From Varroa destructor (Eukaryota > Arthropoda > Arachnida > Mesostigmata > Varroidae), in NCBI RefSeq assembly GCF_002443255.2, contig NW_019211458.1:15557939-15621938 (forward strand): 64,000 nt of DNA. The letters run 5' to 3'. The notes under the pieces are model-generated. The model was given only the letters and a program-made list of their open reading frames with translations, made no database searches and was not told where the DNA came from. Positions 41,701-52,401 of this stretch are shown one piece after another. The position numbers were made by a program, and so were the translations under genes. Position 1 is the stretch's first letter. Every line of letters begins with the position of its first letter.

Positions 41701-44700
41701 TGTTTTTGAGTCGCGGCTCTGTGCTTAGACAGCAGCGTGTTTAATTAAATATTTCGGTTGATGTATGAGGGTACGACTCGAATGCGTCTGCTGATACGAT
41801 AAGTAGTAATGTTGAATTCGGTGTTAGCTGTTAGCGAATACAGCCCATTTTCTCAACTGTCCATAAGAAAAGCCACAGTAAAGCACTTGTATTCTCCCTT
41901 CTTAGATTTGAGGCATTGACATGGGCAGATATACCATGTGTCACTAACTAAACCCAACACGCAAGCCGTACATTGAAAAAAAGACCTCACTAAAGTATTG
42001 GCGGCCGTTGCAGACGCCAACAAGGGAATCGCTCGAAAAGGTTCCATCATCACCGCGACCACTACAAAGGGGCCCAAAGCGCGTTCCGGCGAAAGCTCAC
42101 ATCTGGGCCAGCCCAGATGAGATGGCTCGCTTGTGTACTCGAGTCCAGCGTCAATTCGTACCACGAGAGAGAGAGAGAGAGAGAGAGAGTCTGGATCTCT
42201 TTATCCAAAGAGACCAATGTGAACTCTATCCAGAGTTCGTATTTTCATTGTGGATCAAAATATGAAAGAAACCTCTATGCAAAGAAACAATAATGAGTTA
42301 TTTTGTTCACTCGGTGTCTGATCATCGTAAAGTTGGTGTTGGGGCTTTTTTGTCCAATGTGCATCTATGATTTTTGCTTGTGTACGTTTCGGAGAATGAA
42401 GGCTTCCTGGACTTAGAAAGGTCACTCGAGGGTCATTTTTGCTTTATCGTAGACAGATCAGCGTAAATTAGCCATCCATTGCACCCAAAGTAAAGCAGAT
42501 AGGCCGATTGCAACACTGACGCATAGATAAGTGACAACGCATATATAAGTTACTTGGTAAACTAGATTAATCGGTTCGACGCCTTGTTGTATTTGATGTA
42601 GGTCACAGTTGACGCTTCAGCACCTCATTCATGAGTGTGTCCCAAACTTTTCCGTCGTACCTATTCTTTCCACTCTAGCGTAGTACTAACACCAAATACA
42701 AAACAGCTTTCTAAACTATCCATACAGAAAAAACAACACACAAACAAACGTTTACATATAAGATGAGCATGTATGATTTGAATAAAGTATCTTTTTTTCA
42801 CAAAATGCGTGTCCTCAATGTGGTTAGTGTAAAGGTATAACAGAGGGAGAATAGAAAGTTAGCCGTGATGACCCAAGTAAAATTAAGTTCAACAGGAGCG
42901 CACAAGGTAATGAATAATAAGTTCAGCGCTCGTCTCAACTATCGTTGACTTAATCTACAAACTCTCATTGCTTCTACTTTTTTCTTTAACAAGAATATAG
43001 CATGCTCTCTGCCATTAACACCACTGTTGTTATTTATACACTTTTTACTTCTTCCTATCCTTAGACGCGGAGCTTTTTGCTTGTCCCAGCAACTAATGAT
43101 ACGAATCAATTAACAAACATCTCTCTCCTTTGCCTTTACACTGCCACTTTGAAATGACGAAAAGACTCATTTGATTACCAAACTAGTGAGTTTTAGTTTA
43201 GTGAGTGAAATTTATAATACACAAAAAAATTAAAGTGAACAGGACAAAAAATCACTTGTTTAATTTTACTAGCTTCGACGTATAAATGACTGGACGTATA
43301 ATTTCATAGGTATTAGGTATAGGTATAGGTAAGTCTCAGTATAATCAAGATTCAGAAGCCTTTTTTGTATAATAGGTAGGATGCAAAAGACATATACTGC
43401 GGTTCTCACTCTTAGTGGACGTATCCCTTGTTGTGGCTCGCTGATGTACAAGTGGACGCACCATTATACCGATTTGACGATAATGCAGGAAGCCCAGAAT
43501 CCAGAGTCCGATTGAATACGTTTGATAGCTACTTGAGCTACAAGTCTTTTTGTGTGCCTTGTACAACAGAAAGATAAGCACATTTGTCAATTGAATCTAG
43601 CTCGTTAGCATAGCCGGTGATGATTTTCACTAACGTAAATCACCATTTAATCACCATAACGTAAATACCACCCATTGTCTAAGTGCCGTAAGAGCACCAA
43701 CATATTGTAATCCATCTGTCCATTATCGTCTTCTTGTTGTAATTTCTACATTTAATTTAGGACCATATAACATGAGCAGGTCCGTAATACTTATCCATCT
43801 TTTTATAGTGAATCTTAGGTGACGTACTAGATTAGTGCCTACTAACCCACGCATTTACATTACTAACCTTATGCTGGCAGACAAGGCTAGACTGTTAACA
43901 ACCAGAGTTGTTCCCCCTACAATGACCGGAACCACAGCACGACCCACGATAAAAGTCACAACTCGTCCTGCGACCAGGACGGCAACACGAGCCAGCGGTC
44001 AAAACAGACCCTCAAGACGAAACTCGAAGTTTACTTCTAAACCTAAACCTGAACTGGCTGCATTTAACGAAATTGACCATACATCTGAATTAATCGGCAG
44101 TGAGTGACGAAATAAGACGCTGAGCTTGAGTCGCATATACTACACTTTTAACTCGCTACATTGAAAGCAATCGAAAGAAAATGCAAGGCTTTATTTTTGC
44201 GAGACATCTGATCCCGCCCCAAAACGGGCTTTATTTAGGTTGCTGCTCATGTTGGCGTGACATGCAATTTTCGTGTTTTTATTCGATTTTCAACTCATAG
44301 TGAACTGCTTTTCTATATCGCTTCACAGGCTGCAAAAGGGAAATATTTATTTAAATCTTTGGATTCTTTGAAACCATTCAGTGACTAGGTGCAGACGATC
44401 CAACATAATGAATTTTTACTTGTTGGCAGCATGCCTAGATTCTGGTCTGTAATAGGTAGTTGCGAATATAGTACTAGTTGTATATCCTTGCCATTATTAT
44501 TTTTGAGAGAGTTTTGTGTGACAGGTTGCTTTATTTGTGTTTGTGTTTCGCTTCTACACAGCGATCCGCGAAGGTGTACCTAGGTGACTACCTATTCTTA
44601 TGAAGTAAATCTTATACTATGTGGTAGAAGGCCTATTTTGTCTTCGATCGTTTTATAGATTCTTTTCAATTTCCTGGAAAGCACGCTTTTTGATGACTCG

Positions 44701-47700
44701 CTTCTTGCCAACTCTAAACACTGGCTGACAATAACTGGCTGTCTTCCATATTTCGGCATAAATGCGTTCTGCAGGAATAACTATCGGCTAATGATAAGCA
44801 TTATCGTATACCATTGTCACAGGGCCGACGCCAAGTATCAAGTACTTCGGTAAACTACTTGGAGAGCTGCCCACTTTCGCCCATGAAGTTCGCGGGACAG
44901 TGTACGCCGCCAACGAAAATACCGTCGTTATCACAAACTTTTACTACGACGGGGAAGGACCAGGTTAGCGTATCTCCAGTTTTCGGCATGCGAAATGGTT
45001 GCATCATGCGGCCGCTCGACACTCACATAGATTTCAATCTATATGAATATAGAAATTACATCCACATTGCACAATCTGTTTGTAAAAATGAAAATTCACG
45101 GCAAATGACGTTCATTAAAATTTTCACGAACCGATACAGAGAGTTGAACCCTCTAATTGAGTTTTTTGACCTAATCTACTTTAGGCATTCGTTCTCAAGT
45201 TACTTTTTCCGTCTACTGATTTTAATTGGCCCGATTTTTTAGATGCGCATTTCTGGGTCGGCACTACTGGACGCCCGACAAGTGCGGGAATCCAGGTGGC
45301 CAATGAGGTGGGATCCCATCAGAAGCTGCAGCGCTACCGAGATGCCTACCTGGTTCTCACTCTTCCTGAGGGAAAAAAAATCACAGACTTCAGCTACTTT
45401 GGTGTTTGGTGCAAACAGGCCACGGCGGACTTTGGCCATATCAAGATTCCTCACGATTTTTCCCCTCCTCGAGAGGTGTCCTTGGGACCAATTCCAACGT
45501 ATGCTCATGGAACGAGTGCCGACGACGTCATCGTGAAAGACTTCAAGACCCTCTTCATCAAAAACCTCAAATACGATGGAGCTGGTCCTGGTGAGTAACT
45601 GCGGTCGCATTTGGAGAACACAAGGCAGATACGTACGATCATTAAGTAAAGAAACTGTTGTAAAACATATTCACGATCTTGGTATCCTTACTTTCCTCAC
45701 CAGATGCCTTCTTTCTGGTGGGCCGGGGACAGGCTCCAACTCCGAATGGCATTAAGGTGCCTGATGAACGCGGCAGCCTGAGCCGTCTACATGGCTATTA
45801 TGGCGAAGACATCACAATCCGACTACCTCCAGGCGTGTCCGTCTTCGATATCGACTACTTCGGCCTGTACTGTATACGTTACACCGAAAACTTTGGTCAC
45901 GTGAATTTGCGCCAGGAAATGTTAAATGTCCCTACTGATATCATGGCTCTCAAGTCCGAAATCCTGACGTTCGACAACTGCGAAGACATCATTCCCGATC
46001 ACCTCCAGGTTTCCTGGAAGATCGATGGACAGAATATCTTCTTCAGACTAAACGGCAGGGCGGGTAGGTTTTTGCAAGGCTTGATAAGAGCCAAAAAGCA
46101 AAACAGTGTTGATAGCTGGCGTACTGATACTGATATTTATTAACGCAGGAGGGGTCGCCTAAGGAAGAGCCGCTTTAAACTTAATTAGTCGAAACGAGCG
46201 AAACGTAGTTTTAAGAATTCTTCAGAAAATGTATACAACTTTCGTGCCTCACACGCAAATCATTTGAGGTTTAAGCACATTCGTGTCTTCTTTTGCTAGT
46301 TACATGCATACGTGTTCTTTTATGTGTCATTATCTGTCGATCTCAGATCCGGAACAATACATTTCATTTGGAATATCTGGTAAACGCGACCGTACGACGA
46401 TGGAGCATGCCGATGTCGCTGTGGCCTACTATGACAAAAAGATCTCTCTTATCGTCCTGAAAGACTATTTCCTCGAATCTCGAGCGCAGTGCTCTACAAA
46501 CGGTGGCGTATGTCCAGACGAGCACAATGGCGGCAGGAACGATCTTACTTTAATTTCGAGCGAATACAGAAACGGCATCATTGAGGTCGTGTACAGCCGT
46601 CCCTTAGCTACAAGTAGGTGGATAAGCAATTAATCGATAATCCTAATCGCTTGCTAGAAGTCCTCTTGCACACATCAGCAAAAATCTTGGTTCGACATTC
46701 AAATACTTCTTCTAATCGTTGTGAAGTATCACAACGACGCTTTACGACCCAGCTCGCGGATCTATGATACAAGTGTACTGGGACTTCACTCGCAAATGTG
46801 ATATTCGCAACGATGCTATTAGACATACAGGTTTATGTGCTACAAAGCCGTGTAACAATAAGTACGGGGGTACTTTTCGGACTTCGCGATACCAACTTGC
46901 AGGTCCTACCTACCACTAGGGTCGATCAGTTTGGCTCAGCTGGCAGCATGTTAAATATTTTTAATTTCCCGCTCTAAAACAACATTTCAGATGATCTCAA
47001 CGATCGAAATATACCAGCATACGGTGACACGGCTATCGTAGCAGCTATTGGTCCTTGGAGCGATAGCATTATACTCAAACATACAAAATATGTTACCAGA
47101 GGTATGAGCATAAGTATAGTGAACTTTAAGTGCTAGGAACACATCATCATGTCGCAAGCACTCACTGATAGTTTTGATTCCCTGTTAATTATTTAGATAC
47201 AAAATAGAGTACGTCGATCTAGTTCTACTTTTCACAATGGGCCGTGGCGTGACGTAATTAATTCGTATATGTTTGTACATTTGATATCCAGAAGTGTCGT
47301 TTGCGTTGGGTTCTTTATATCTAGAAAAACATTGACGACGGTTCGAATCGTTATTTACACTATATGTCCTTATATTTTGCTATTTCAGATACAATCTTTA
47401 TAAATTTCGGTCGTCCACCGATCAATCAGTGCTTACCTCTAAGCAATCGCAAAGATCCTGCTGTAGCTGGCCAGCCTTTTGCAGCAAGAAAGATTAAGAA
47501 CGTGAATAAATTCACTGCCCAAATCGGGCCCACGGGAGGATCAAAGGGTTACGTGAAAATCACAGGTAGCTTTATATGTAATTGGTTTTTCTTTGGAAGA
47601 CCTACAACTATATTGTGTGAACGCATGAAATTGTTTGAGATTCTAGGCCTGGTTCCGGAGACTTCTTAACGATGGTACTGGGACGCATAGAGTATTTGAC

Positions 47701-48855
47701 ACATATTGCTCAATAATCGTAATGATCATTTCGTAGCAAACAATACCCGTTATAGTATTGGTAAAAATTTTAGCCATAGCAAAAAAATGGTAACGAAAAT
47801 TCCCGTTCTTTTCATTCGGGCTCACAGGCCAAGAAGGCTGGGGTATCGCGTGGTGGATCAACGGTCAGCTGATTCCAGAGCTGCATGTAGTTCGGGGACA
47901 CAATTACACGTTTGTCGTCGAAGGTGGTCTTGAATCGACAAATACGGCTAAATACCACCCTTTCTATATCACGAACAGTCCCGCTGGGGGTGGAGCTAAC
48001 CATATTGAGGAACTAAACTCGGACGTAAGTTTTGCGCGCTATCGGGATGCCTGTCAGTGACAATTTGAACGGTTCACACTTTGCTCGAAGTTCATTAATA
48101 TTTCATATGAAACCAGAAGCAAACATGACTTCGATGTGGATTCATGGATTAACTGAATTATACTCCTATATCTACTTTATAATTACTGAGTACCTAATTA
48201 CTGACTCCAAATCTGTGGTTAATTAATAAGAAGCGGAACTGCCTAACCGGTCGTACCACTTGATATGTATAATGTTCTTTCGTGTCGTGCTAATGAAATC
48301 TTATAGAGCCATAAGGTATACGCTGGAATTGACATATCACCGGAGGGAAAAGTGACTCCCGCGACTGGGCGATACTGCGAATGGAAACATAAAACCATAG
48401 ATCTGGCGGAAGAGGTAGATACGTTTGAGGAATACAAGGCGACGCTACGTCTACAGTGTGATCCTGGACAACCTGGTACCTTTTTCTGGACGCCTGATGG
48501 CAATACACCCAACACAGTGTACTATCAGGTGAGAGAATTGAGGAAGAAAGTCCTCAGTAACACAGCATCAATATATAGTAGCTCAGGCCTCTTTATAAGA
48601 TAAGACATTCATCTTGGTGATGTTATACGAGGGGTTGTCCGTTCTTCCAATATAGAGGTGGTGTGGCCTATTCTGCTGACTCTAACATGCTTTTGCATAA
48701 TTGCTTTATTTCTGCTTGTCGTTTAGTGTTTTACCCATTCATATCTGGGATGGAAAATCCGTGTTCTCAATGAAGGCGAAAACTCGTCCACTTCGCGCTC
48801 TGCCGGGATCTCGTTGCTAACTGTCGCTTTGATCTTTCAACGGCTACTGAGATAA
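38546..48855 (+). CDS. Skeletor-like: Skeletor-like DM13-DOMON-cupredoxin protein gene, 5' exon(s) not found
   Basis: Exons: 38546-38759, 39038-39306, 40841-41083, 43836-44099, 44823-44963, 45243-45590, 45704-46063, 46347-46613, 46991-47101, 47389-47565, 47828-48024, 48307-48528, 48727-48855. Every junction is GT-AG and keeps one frame, giving about 980 visible residues. Domain order is four DM13 domains, with a linker rich in Thr, Arg and Pro between the second and third, then DOMON, a cupredoxin-like region and a hydrophobic tail. Each DM13 has the Y-D-G-x-x-P turn and one conserved cysteine in the Phe-x-x-x-Cys strand. DOMON domains bind haem or sugars, DM13 is predicted to be redox-active, and cupredoxins bind copper, so an extracellular electron-transfer role is inferred. 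In Drosophila, Skeletor was first described as a spindle-matrix component; whether that applies here is unknown. The first visible exon opens in phase 1, so a leader exon lies upstream. The protein is longer than the roughly 780-residue fly form as I recall it. Confidence 0.93.
39038..39306 (+). CDS. Skeletor-like exon: end of DM13 repeat 1 and start of repeat 2
   Basis: The acceptor is ATTGCAG and the donor is GTACGA. The first half completes DM13 repeat 1, including its conserved cysteine in FFYVFC. The second half starts repeat 2 (AHGVSTGVITL, then DFSYDGAAP) and ends in phase 1 at the Gly/Asp codon. Confidence 0.9.
39552..40691 (+). mobile_element. Decayed Tc1/mariner-family transposon
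   Basis: Terminal inverted repeats match over 22 bases with three transitions (39554-39575 against 40668-40689), and a further two bases match outward on each side. Between them, disrupted frames read as mariner transposase pieces in the right order. These include a GGRSITEKVDEI helix-turn-helix stretch near 39900, an RLITGD...ITY stretch near 40120, an LCIWWD stretch near 40200 and a TRQNL...VGW...PSDYH stretch near 40390-40440. Stop codons and frame changes break it repeatedly, and it is shorter than the usual 1.3 kb, so it is inactive. TA follows the right end; the matching TA on the left is not exact. It sits in sense orientation inside an intron. Confidence 0.85.
40234..40254. repeat. 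CTG trinucleotide repeat inside the mariner relic
   Basis: About seven CTG units lie within the decayed transposase region, an expansion that must postdate inactivation of the element. Confidence 0.9.
40841..41083 (+). CDS. Skeletor-like exon: DM13 repeat 2, C-terminal half
   Basis: The acceptor is CTCTTCCGCAG and the donor is GTGCGT. The exon opens by completing the Asp of the G-P-D turn, then reads AFFTVGQGNPSTDGEKLPNE and the strand with the conserved cysteine (YLSVFC). It leaves in phase 1. If the donor is skipped, the frame continues 28 codons to a stop at 41167-41169. Confidence 0.9.
41084..41169 (+). CDS. Alternative 3' end by intron read-through: hydrophobic tail
   Basis: Reading past the 41083 donor keeps the frame open for 28 more codons. 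The tail is Ala/Val-rich and hydrophobic (AAASAAITVAAVAFALF) and ends in a short polar stretch. Such a tail suits a membrane anchor or GPI signal. An AATAAA hexamer lies 168 bases past the stop. This would make a short form with only two DM13 domains. No transcript evidence is available here, so it is an inference. Confidence 0.4.
41337..41342 (+). terminator. AATAAA possible intronic polyadenylation signal
   Basis: A canonical hexamer followed by a GT-rich stretch (ggttgtcgg). It lies 168 bases after the read-through stop and would serve the short two-DM13 form. Confidence 0.4.
41595..41642. repeat. Perfect 23-bp palindrome, 2-base spacer
   Basis: The left arm is 41595-41617 and the right arm 41620-41642, exact reverse complements separated by TG. 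It can form a hairpin in RNA or a cruciform in DNA. It lies inside the long Skeletor-like intron, five bases before a second, larger palindrome. Confidence 0.95.
41647..41744. repeat. Near-perfect 48-bp-arm palindrome, 2-base spacer
   Basis: The outer arms 41647-41666 and 41725-41744 pair exactly. The inner arms 41668-41694 and 41697-41723 pair exactly. The only flaw is the C/C mismatch at 41667/41724, and the spacer is CA. The arms are GC-richer than the surroundings. No transposon ends or coding frames explain it. Confidence 0.95.
42165..42189. repeat. (GA)n microsatellite
   Basis: About 12 GA units in the long Skeletor-like intron. Confidence 0.95.
43308..43330. repeat. (GGTATA)n short tandem repeat
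   Basis: About three to four imperfect units of AGGTAT/AGGTATA in the long Skeletor-like intron. Confidence 0.7.
43836..44099 (+). CDS. Skeletor-like exon: Thr/Arg/Pro-rich linker
   Basis: The donor is a perfect GTGAGT at 44100, leaving phase 1, which matches the next exon. The acceptor AG at 43834-43835 is the only one that avoids upstream in-frame stops and fits the incoming phase 1. The product is low-complexity, with runs such as TTRPATRTATRASGQNRPSR, typical of an extracellular spacer. The acceptor is unusual because several AGs stand between it and the pyrimidine tract. No domain is recognised. Confidence 0.65.
44823..44963 (+). CDS. Skeletor-like exon: DM13 repeat 3, N-terminal half
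   Basis: The acceptor is TTGTCACAG and the donor is GTTAGC. The exon reads KYFGKLLGELPTFAHEVRG, then VYAANENTVVITNFYYDGEGP. This is the best match to the start of a DM13 domain in Skeletor proteins. It leaves in phase 1 inside the G-P-D turn. Confidence 0.92.
45243..45590 (+). CDS. Skeletor-like exon: DM13 repeat 3 end and repeat 4 start
   Basis: The acceptor follows a T-run (TTTTTTAG) and the donor is GTGAGT. The first half has YLVLTLPEGKKITDFSYFGV and the conserved cysteine (VWC). The second half has VIVKDFKTLFIKNLKYDGAG, the next DM13 start. Both ends are phase 1. Confidence 0.95.
45704..46063 (+). CDS. Skeletor-like exon: DM13 repeat 4 end and DOMON start
   Basis: The acceptor is TTCCTCACCAG and the donor is GTAGGT. 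The exon reads DAFFLVGRGQAP, a P-D-E-R-G-S turn and the cysteine strand DYFGLYC. It then opens the DOMON domain with FDNCEDIIPDHLQVSWKIDG. Both ends are phase 1. Confidence 0.95.
46347..46613 (+). CDS. Skeletor-like exon: DOMON core
   Basis: The acceptor is CGATCTCAG and the donor is GTAGGT. The exon holds the central DOMON strands, with YISFGISG, the HADVAVAYYD stretch and a cysteine pair in QCSTNGGVC. Both ends are phase 1. Confidence 0.93.
46991..47101 (+). CDS. Skeletor-like exon: DOMON, late strands
   Basis: The acceptor is ACATTTCAG and the donor is GTATGA. A 111-base phase 1 exon with IVAAIGPWSDSI, the hydrophobic strand and loop typical of the end of the Skeletor DOMON domain. Confidence 0.9.
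47389..47565 (+). CDS. Skeletor-like exon: DOMON end and linker
   Basis: The acceptor is TGCTATTTCAG and the donor is GTAGCT. It begins IFINFGRPPINQCLPL, closing the DOMON domain, and continues into the segment before the cupredoxin-like fold. Both ends are phase 1. Confidence 0.9.
47828..48024 (+). CDS. Skeletor-like exon: cupredoxin-like region, first part
   Basis: The acceptor is GGGCTCACAG and the donor is GTAAGT. It carries the strands around ELHVVRGHNYTFVVEGG and the histidine of KYHPFYITNS, a candidate first copper ligand. It switches the frame from phase 1 to phase 0. Confidence 0.93.
48307..48528 (+). CDS. Skeletor-like exon: cupredoxin-like region, middle
   Basis: The acceptor is AATCTTATAG and the donor is GTGAGA, 74 codons, phase 0 at both ends. 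It includes LRLQCDPGQPGTFFWTPDG and ends at VYYQ, just before the Cys-x-x-His motif in the next exon. Confidence 0.93.
48727..48855 (+). CDS. Skeletor-like last exon: copper-site motif and hydrophobic tail
   Basis: The acceptor is TTGTCGTTTAG and the stop is TAA at 48853-48855. It opens with CFTHSYLGWKIRV; the Cys-x-x-His pair is the likely rest of a type 1 copper site, although no methionine sits at the usual axial place. The protein ends SAGISLLTVALIFQRLLR after an NSSTSRS spacer, which looks like a GPI-anchor signal or short membrane anchor. Confidence 0.92.
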   Translation, partial: CFTHSYLGWKIRVLNEGENSSTSRSAGISLLTVALIFQRLLR

Positions 48856-49211
48856 TCACCGAAGTTCCGTGATGATTCGTGCCGGTTTTTTATTACCATT
48901 ATTATTAGTTTACCTATATCATTTTATATACTATTTCTTATAGTTAGATTCGTCTATGCATCCACAAACTATACAAAACAAAAAAGTATAAACACTAATA
49001 ATAACGACATAATGTCAATTACAGCCTGAAGCCGCTCACATAGATGAAGCGCCCGTATCAATTTTCTGGTGAAAAAGATTTGTTTGCTGAGCATATCTTT
49101 GCTTTAAAAGCGTATAATCGACGTTTATTAACAGACATAAACAAATCATAGCAAGGGCTTTTCCTTCGACAAAATAGCTTGGAAATATCGGTCAGTGTTT
49201 TCGGAAATTTT

Positions 49212-49217
49212 AATAAA
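49212..49217 (+). terminator. AATAAA polyadenylation signal, Skeletor-like gene
   Basis: The first canonical hexamer after the stop, 357 bases downstream. Confidence 0.55.
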
Positions 49218-52200
49218 AAATAATATGAGGGGTTTAAAGATCGTCCACACAACACCAAAGATTCTATTTGGACATCAGCTGGATACTATGCATCCGCTAA
49301 CATTATAGTGCCCTAGCTTACGAATAGCTAATTGATTTTGTCTCCTTTGCAAGATATGGCCGTCGTCAGTGACGATTTTGTGCGGGCGCACATGTAAAAA
49401 CAATGGGCGGCTGGCTTGAAACGCTTCTTACCTTCCCTTTAAACTGCGCTAGAAGATCAAGCACAAGCACAAGCACACCTTCCTAGACGTCTATATCCTT
49501 CATTTCAGTCTGAGGGAAGTGGTTTCATACTCAAGCGGAAAATCAAAACAATGTGCAAATGATCTGCAATTCAAGTATATATATGATCAGAAATGTTTGT
49601 TGATTTCCACCTTTGTCAAACACCTTGTATTTAAAAAGCTTTTGTATTGTCAGTACGCAAGGTACCTGATAAAGGTGAAAATCGATGAATGTAATTAGGA
49701 GAGTTTGCGACAGTTGAGTATGGGATATTCGGCTCTGCCTCCTAATTGCTGCATAAACGGATCAGACCTTAGACATCAATTTCCCGTTCAGACAGAATAA
49801 AAATAGCTGGGTCTCCATAACACCGGTTTGTGCTGTGTCTCCATAGGAAGGCATGAAGTGTGGCACTCGAACATTTTTCTTCTAATCGATCCCCTCTTGT
49901 TCCGAAACCTTTTCCGTATATATCTTGTACATGACTTTATCCATACACACACATGCCCATAACACAGCAAAAGATGAGTATATAATTAACAGCACAACCA
50001 GCGTAAATACACATTTGATATAGGTTAAGAAGGAGCAGCCGTAGTGCTTCTCAGTGAGCAACGGCGCAGTGAGGTGATGCCACCAGCTTGACAAGCGACA
50101 TCCCCTTGCAGTGTCTAATTTTCTAAGGATAGCTAATTCGATGGTATAGGATGCGACAACTATTTAGATAGTTCTATATAAATATGCATAGCTAGATAAA
50201 GGATTGCAAAAGAACAGCCAACGTGAACTTGTGGAAAAGCGAAACAAAGCGAAAAGACAAGTGAGAATGGGGCAATCGATAACGGACTGCCTGTGCCTGC
50301 AGGCCCTGTCCCGCCTTCGCGGGTGAAGTATGATTGATTATTAGTATGTTGTGGTATGGACCTTTGACGACAAAATCCAGTTACGGCAGCAAAAACAGGT
50401 GTCCGATATAGATTTCGATGACCGCCTTCAAAATGGACCAAGATCGTTAAGCGTAGAAGGGCTAAGCAAATATGTTCATCTTATTTATGATGGTTATCGT
50501 TGAATCGAAATGAGTAAAACATTACTGAACAATGATAAATGGTAAATGATTTGTAGAGCAATCAGAAAACGACGGGGCTCGTGTCCTGAAAGCGGTTCAA
50601 TTATAATCCAATCATGAGTAACGTTATTATCATTATTAACTATTTTTATTATGATGAGTATGTTTTTAAATTTCACATTGAATAGGCCTGTGATAATATG
50701 TTAAGTTAGATGGTCACATAATGTGTATGACTGACTCATTACTATGATTACGGCTAAGTAACAGACCTTCGTAAATACATTACGCGGACCCATAGGTATG
50801 TTAAAGCTGTGGTAGGAAAAAATCGTCACTCGACACTTGAAGGTTGTTTATAGACTTGGCCTGATTTTTTATCATGGCTTTTCTAGGACATTCATGTATT
50901 TTGCTTCACTCTACTATGAATAATGCTTATATATGTGAAGGCGTATTAGAGTCGGCGCAGTAGAAGTGCCATAAGTCCGTAAAGGAAATATTTTTCTTGC
51001 GTTTTTTTTTTTTATCTTTAACAATCTCCTTCAATAAATGATGTTATCTATAGTTAATCGTGTGCTTGATTGAATTCGGTAAACTTGAATCTTCTAGTAA
51101 ACCTGAGAGAAGCAAAAAGTTTTTTGCTTCCTAGTTATTTCTTAAATGTCTTTTTCCTGCATAATAGGATTATGTACCATCTTTCATATGATTTTCGGGC
51201 ACTTCATGTTCTTTTTGTTCCTAGCCTAAATATTCTTAAATGTACCAGCTTTCAAAATGCGACAATTTAGTATTTTACCATATTAGAGCAGCATTTGAGA
51301 TTGAAAAATATAAGATAGTTGATTGAAACTATTCAACAATAAAAAAAAATCGATTTGAAAAAATACAATAAAAATTTGAAGATTATATAATAAAAAATTG
51401 AAGAGTAAAACTTTTTGTCAACAAAATTGTATTCGTAAAAAATGCCTGTATAAGCATTGAGCAGCTAACGATGTGGAGAAAACCTAACCTTGTTCAATTG
51501 TAAGCGCACAACTTTTTGTCGAAAGAGCTTCAGCGTGCAAAATCTATTTGATAAGAGCACGAAACATTCGTCGTCAATAAAGAGGCAATTTTGGGAAACG
51601 CCTCATTTAAAAGCAGTAAATCACTATAAGGAATTATGTATTATCTTCAATACAAGCGGATGTTTTCTACAACGTATAGAAGTACATACATAAGTGATAC
51701 TGCTCAGGCCGTCAATCGTCCTAGCGCCGCATCTACTTAACATGACTGAGAACCGCTTGCGGAGTAAATAGCAGTGCATGGATAGAAGCCTGTAAAGAAG
51801 CTCGTTCTTTTTCGTGAACGAGTGGATTTGACGTATTGTCGTCGTGCCTACTCTAGTCTTTCGATTAGTTGGAATAACAGGAGACACTTTTGATAATAGG
51901 CCAAAATTGACGAAAATTTAGATATATGACGGAAGAAAAGGTGTATGCCCTGACGCATTTATATCATGCAACAAAGATGATGTGGGCTTCGCTAGAATGC
52001 TGTGATTGTTTCACCATAATCTCATTTTGCTTCATTACGGCTTCCTTCACGTTTAACGTACATTTTTCAACAACGTCAGCCTAGGCTATCTTTTCCGGTC
52101 GTCAAAATGCACCAATGAATTACGGTTTCATGTATCGTTTTTAGTTAGAAGCTAAATTCACGCCAAAGTTTAAATAGTTTCCGTCTGCTACCGCCGACTA

Positions 52201-52395
52201 AGGAACGCGCCAGTATTTTATTGCGGAAATAATTGAGTCGTTTTTACAGCAAAAATATTCACCGCCGGTAAAGTAGTTTACTATCAAGGTAATTCGTCTA
52301 TCAGATCTGTGGCTGGTCAGCGTCCATGATTTAATGAAATAGGTACTATGCAAAAACATCATCAACACCGCAAGCTTCAGTGATGTAAACAGATT
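49218..52395. other. Intergenic DNA between convergent genes
   Basis: About 3.2 kb between the poly(A) signals of two tail-to-tail genes. It is A+T-rich with A/T runs near 51.0 and 51.35 kb and a (CAAGCA)3 repeat near 49464. No frame here has splice support or a recognisable motif. Confidence 0.7.
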
Positions 52396-52401
52396 TTTAT
52401 T
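52396..52401 (-). terminator. AATAAA polyadenylation signal, SLC22 gene
   Basis: Hexamer on the minus strand about 40 bases after the stop. A second copy at 52427-52432 lies only about 8 bases past the stop and is less likely to be used. Confidence 0.5.

Noticed and set aside
44814..45242. 142-codon plus-strand frame across a Skeletor-like exon and intron
   Set aside because: It is out of frame with the DM13 coding sequence in 44823-44963 and is a shadow.
47338..47349. tRNA B-box-like GGTTCGAATCG
   Set aside because: No A box or cloverleaf precedes it; it lies in a Skeletor-like intron.
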